Shown here piece after piece: positions 4,112-6,629 of a stretch of DNA of 6,629 nt. A program made the translations under genes and the position numbers. The DNA is from Ruminiclostridium sp. (GTDB lineage Bacteria > Bacillota > Clostridia > DSM-8532), in the NCBI GenBank assembly GCA_003535195.1, contig DOHN01000189.1, forward strand, positions 1-6,629. Reading direction: 5' to 3'. The notes below the pieces were generated by a model. That model was given only the letters and a program-made list of their open reading frames with translations, ran no database searches and was not told the origin of the DNA. Every line of letters starts with the position of its first letter. The stretch's first letter is position 1.

Positions 4112-6629
4112 TTATTTTTTAAACACATCTAAGTTCACAATGTCTAAATTCTCTACTTTTTTATTCATCTGCAGGCAGCCCAGAACCGCGTAAGCAGTGT
4201 CCAGGCTGGTCAGACACAGAATCGAACGTTCGACGGCCTTTCTTCTGATCTGGAAACCGTCGCGCTCCGAGTCTCTCCCCTTGGTCGGCGTATTGATGAT
4301 CATCTTAATTTTGCCCTGCTCCATGAGATCTATAATGTTGGGCGAGCCCTCATGAAGCTTTCTCACGGCATTGGTGGCAATGGCGTGCTGGTTTAAGTAT
4401 AAAGCCGTTTTGCCGGTTGCGTAAAGCTTGTATCCCAGGCGTTCAAAGCCGTCGGCCAGGTCGATGACTTCATGCTTATCGGTATCCCGAACCGTAAAAA
4501 GGATCCCATCCCCCGGTTCAGGGAATTTAAAGCCCGCTCCTATAAGTCCCTTTAAAGTTGCCTCATGGACATTTTTGGCAATGCCCAGCACCTCGCCGGT
4601 GGATTTCATTTCAGGCCCCAAGCTGGTATCGACATTGTGCAGCTTCTCAAAGGAGAACACCGGCACTTTTACAGCCACATACTCCCCCTGATTGTAAAGG
4701 CCGGTACCGTATGGGAAATCAGAGAGCTTTTTGCCCATCATGATCCGGGTGGCCATTTTCACCATGGGTATTCCCGTTACCTTGCTGATATAGGGCACGG
4801 TACGGCTGGACCGCGGATTGACCTCTATAACATAGGTCTGATCATTGAACACGACGTACTGGACATTGACCACGCCAATGACATGCAGCGCCTTTGCCAG
4901 CTTCTCGGTATAGTCGATGATCTGGCTCTTGATCTTAAAGGAAAGGCTTTGGGGCGGATACATGGAAATGCTGTCGCCCGAGTGAATGCCCGCACGGTCC
5001 AAATGCTCCATGATTCCTGGGATCAGGACGTTTTCTCCATCGCAGATGGCGTCGACCTCCAGCTCTTTTCCCATCATATACTTGTCAACCAGTATGGGGT
5101 GCTCCTGCTCCTCCATATTGATAATTTCCATGAATTCCTCGATATCTTTGTCGCTGTAAGCGATCTCCATGCCCTTGCCTCCCAGGACATAGGAAGGGCG
5201 GACTAATACCGGGTAACCCAGCCGGTTGGCAGCGTTAAGGGCTTCTTCAAAAGTAAAAATGGTGTAGCCCTTGGGTCTTGGAATACTCAACGCTTCCAGG
5301 ATTTCATCAAACTTTTCACGGTCCTCTGCGGCATCCACATCTTTTGCGCCGGTGCCGAAGATTTTTACCCCCTGATCCGCTAAAGGGTTGGTGAGCTTAA
5401 TGGCAGTCTGTCCGCCAAACTGTGCAATAACACCGTCCGGCTGTTCCAATTCAATGATTTCCTCCACATCCTCGGGCGTAAGTGGTTCAAAGTAGAGCCT
5501 GTCGGAGGTGTCAAAATCAGTGGATACCGTCTCCGGGTTATTATTGATAATAATAGCCTCATAGCCCTCTTCCTTCAAGCCCCAGACCGAATGGACCGAA
5601 CAATAGTCAAATTCAATGCCCTGACCGATACGGATAGGGCCTGAGCCAAGGACGATAACCTTCTTATGTTTTGTAGGCACCGATTCGGAATACTCATCGT
5701 AGGAGGAGTAATAATAGGGAGTCTGGGCCTCAAACTCTGCCGCGCAGGTATCAACCATCTTATAGCTGGGCTTGATGCCCCATTGGCGGCGCTTCTCCCG
5801 GACCTGTTTTTTACCGGCCTTGATGTATTTTCCAATGACTTCGTCAAGAAAGCCCATTTTCTTAGCCTTTAATAAGGTCTCTCTTGTCAGGGTATGAAGA
5901 GTCTCCGTTTTCAGAAGCTCCTCCATTGCCACAATGTTCTTAAATTTGCCCAAGAACCACATATCAATCATGGTAATGCTATGGATCTCCTCCAGAGCAA
6001 TTCCGCGGCGTATGGCTTCTGCTATAACCAGAAGCCGGTTGTCATCAATATTATGCAGCCTGGATACCAGGGCGGTGTCATCCAACTCCTTGCATAAAGG
6101 CGTTTCCAGTGTTTTAATGCCCAGCTCCAGCGAACGGACAGCCTTCATGAGAGCTCCCTCGAAGGAATTGCCGATGGCCATTACTTCACCGGTTGCCTTC
6201 ATCTGTGTTCCCAGGGTACGGCGAGCCCTCACAAATTTGTCAAAGGGCCATTTGGGTATTTTAACGACGCAATAATCCACAGTAGGCTCAAAGCATGCAT
6301 AGGTTTTTCCGGTCACCGCATTCTTGATCTCATCCAGTCCGTAACCGACGGCAATTTTCGTTGCCACCTTGGCGATGGGATATCCTGTAGCTTTTGAAGC
6401 CAGAGCCGATGAGCGGCTCACCCGGGGATTCACCTCAATAACGGCATATTCAAAGCTCGTGGGGTGGAGCGCAAACTGGCAGTTGCAGCCCCCTTCAATG
6501 CCAAGGGTTGTGATGATATTCAGCGCGGCGCTTCGCAGCATCTGATGCTCTTTATCAGTCAAAGTCTGGGTCGGCGCCACAACAATACTGTCTCCGGTAT
6601 GGACGCCCACAGGGTCAATATTTTCCATA
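4112..6629 (-). CDS. carB: Carbamoyl-phosphate synthase large subunit (partial, N-terminus off the window)
   Basis: The large subunit makes carbamoyl phosphate from bicarbonate, ATP and ammonia channelled from the glutaminase subunit CarA, feeding pyrimidine and arginine synthesis. The 838 residues visible align with about residue 235 to the end of the roughly 1070-residue enzyme; the leftmost methionine codon (6628-6626) is internal. Residues 1-168 finish the carboxyphosphate ATP-grasp domain: HTGDS (10-14), then VIEVNPRVSRSS (63-74) with metal ligands E65 and N67. The oligomerisation domain is about 169-318. The second ATP-grasp domain is about 320-700: GSGPIRIGQGIEFDY (328-342), VRPSYVLGGKGMEI (476-489), EVNPRSSRTVP (602-612). 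The regulatory MGS-like domain is 703-838, with ATGKTA (737-742) and INTPTKGR (778-785) at the nucleotide-effector site. The sequence is uninterrupted. carA would be expected upstream, beyond the window. The next gene follows after 21 nt. Confidence 0.98.
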   Translation of the reverse strand, partial: MENIDPVGVHTGDSIVVAPTQTLTDKEHQMLRSAALNIITTLGIEGGCNCQFALHPTSFEYAVIEVNPRVSRSSALASKATGYPIAKVATKIAVGYGLDEIKNAVTGKTYACFEPTVDYCVVKIPKWPFDKFVRARRTLGTQMKATGEVMAIGNSFEGALMKAVRSLELGIKTLETPLCKELDDTALVSRLHNIDDNRLLVIAEAIRRGIALEEIHSITMIDMWFLGKFKNIVAMEELLKTETLHTLTRETLLKAKKMGFLDEVIGKYIKAGKKQVREKRRQWGIKPSYKMVDTCAAEFEAQTPYYYSSYDEYSESVPTKHKKVIVLGSGPIRIGQGIEFDYCSVHSVWGLKEEGYEAIIINNNPETVSTDFDTSDRLYFEPLTPEDVEEIIELEQPDGVIAQFGGQTAIKLTNPLADQGVKIFGTGAKDVDAAEDREKFDEILEALSIPRPKGYTIFTFEEALNAANRLGYPVLVRPSYVLGGKGMEIAYSDKDIEEFMEIINMEEQEHPILVDKYMMGKELEVDAICDGENVLIPGIMEHLDRAGIHSGDSISMYPPQSLSFKIKSQIIDYTEKLAKALHVIGVVNVQYVVFNDQTYVIEVNPRSSRTVPYISKVTGIPMVKMATRIMMGKKLSDFPYGTGLYNQGEYVAVKVPVFSFEKLHNVDTSLGPEMKSTGEVLGIAKNVHEATLKGLIGAGFKFPEPGDGILFTVRDTDKHEVIDLADGFERLGYKLYATGKTALYLNQHAIATNAVRKLHEGSPNIIDLMEQGKIKMIINTPTKGRDSERDGFQIRRKAVERSILCLTSLDTAYAVLGCLQMNKKVENLDIVNLDVFKK

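Noticed and set aside
4565..5206. Plus-strand open frame of 213 codons opposite carB
   Set aside because: It is fully antisense to highly conserved carB sequence, with no recognisable domain, so it is a shadow of carB codon use.

Overview
The window looks like a chromosomal segment of an anaerobic Firmicute, most likely a clostridial-class species. The inference rests on clear AGGAGG-type ribosome binding sites, consensus or extended -10 promoters in AT-rich gaps, a CarB with the PTKGR-type regulatory domain, a DUF362 protein with a cysteine-rich tail, and a TusA/LysR/YeeE module of a kind I associate with anaerobic Firmicutes. No 16S gene or other decisive marker is present, so the genus cannot be named.

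Layout, left to right. (1) Positions 4-231 hold a complete minus-strand tRNA-Leu(UAG) unit with encoded CCA, a perfect TTGACA-17-TATAAT promoter and a strong intrinsic terminator. (2) Positions 286-2903 hold a sulfur-relay and transport module. It consists of a tusA-like gene (+), a LysR-family regulator (-) convergent with it so that the two stop codons share one CTAG, a 186-bp divergent control region with dyad symmetries, and two adjacent genes (+) that each encode half of a YeeE/YedE transporter. (3) A hairpin at 2923-2965 can terminate transcription from both sides. (4) Positions 2981-6629 hold a minus-strand operon in which carB, cut by the right edge, is followed 21 bp later by a DUF362-family gene.

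How the genes may work together. In characterised systems, YeeE-type channels import thiosulfate or a related sulfur species and hand it to a TusA/YeeD-type protein carrying a CPxP cysteine; relatives called YedE/YedF are linked to selenium metabolism. Here the three conserved transporter cysteines are divided between two polypeptides, two in the first and one in the second. The LysR regulator sits between tusA and the transporter and is well placed to control itself and the transporter. The carB-DUF362 operon belongs to arginine/pyrimidine precursor supply plus an uncharacterised putative iron-sulfur protein, and has no evident link to the sulfur module.

The most notable points are the split transporter with its TTG-initiated second half, a 9-A run near the start of the first half, the compact divergent control region, and the unusual C-terminal cysteine pattern of the DUF362 protein. 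I do not see a wholly unknown system.
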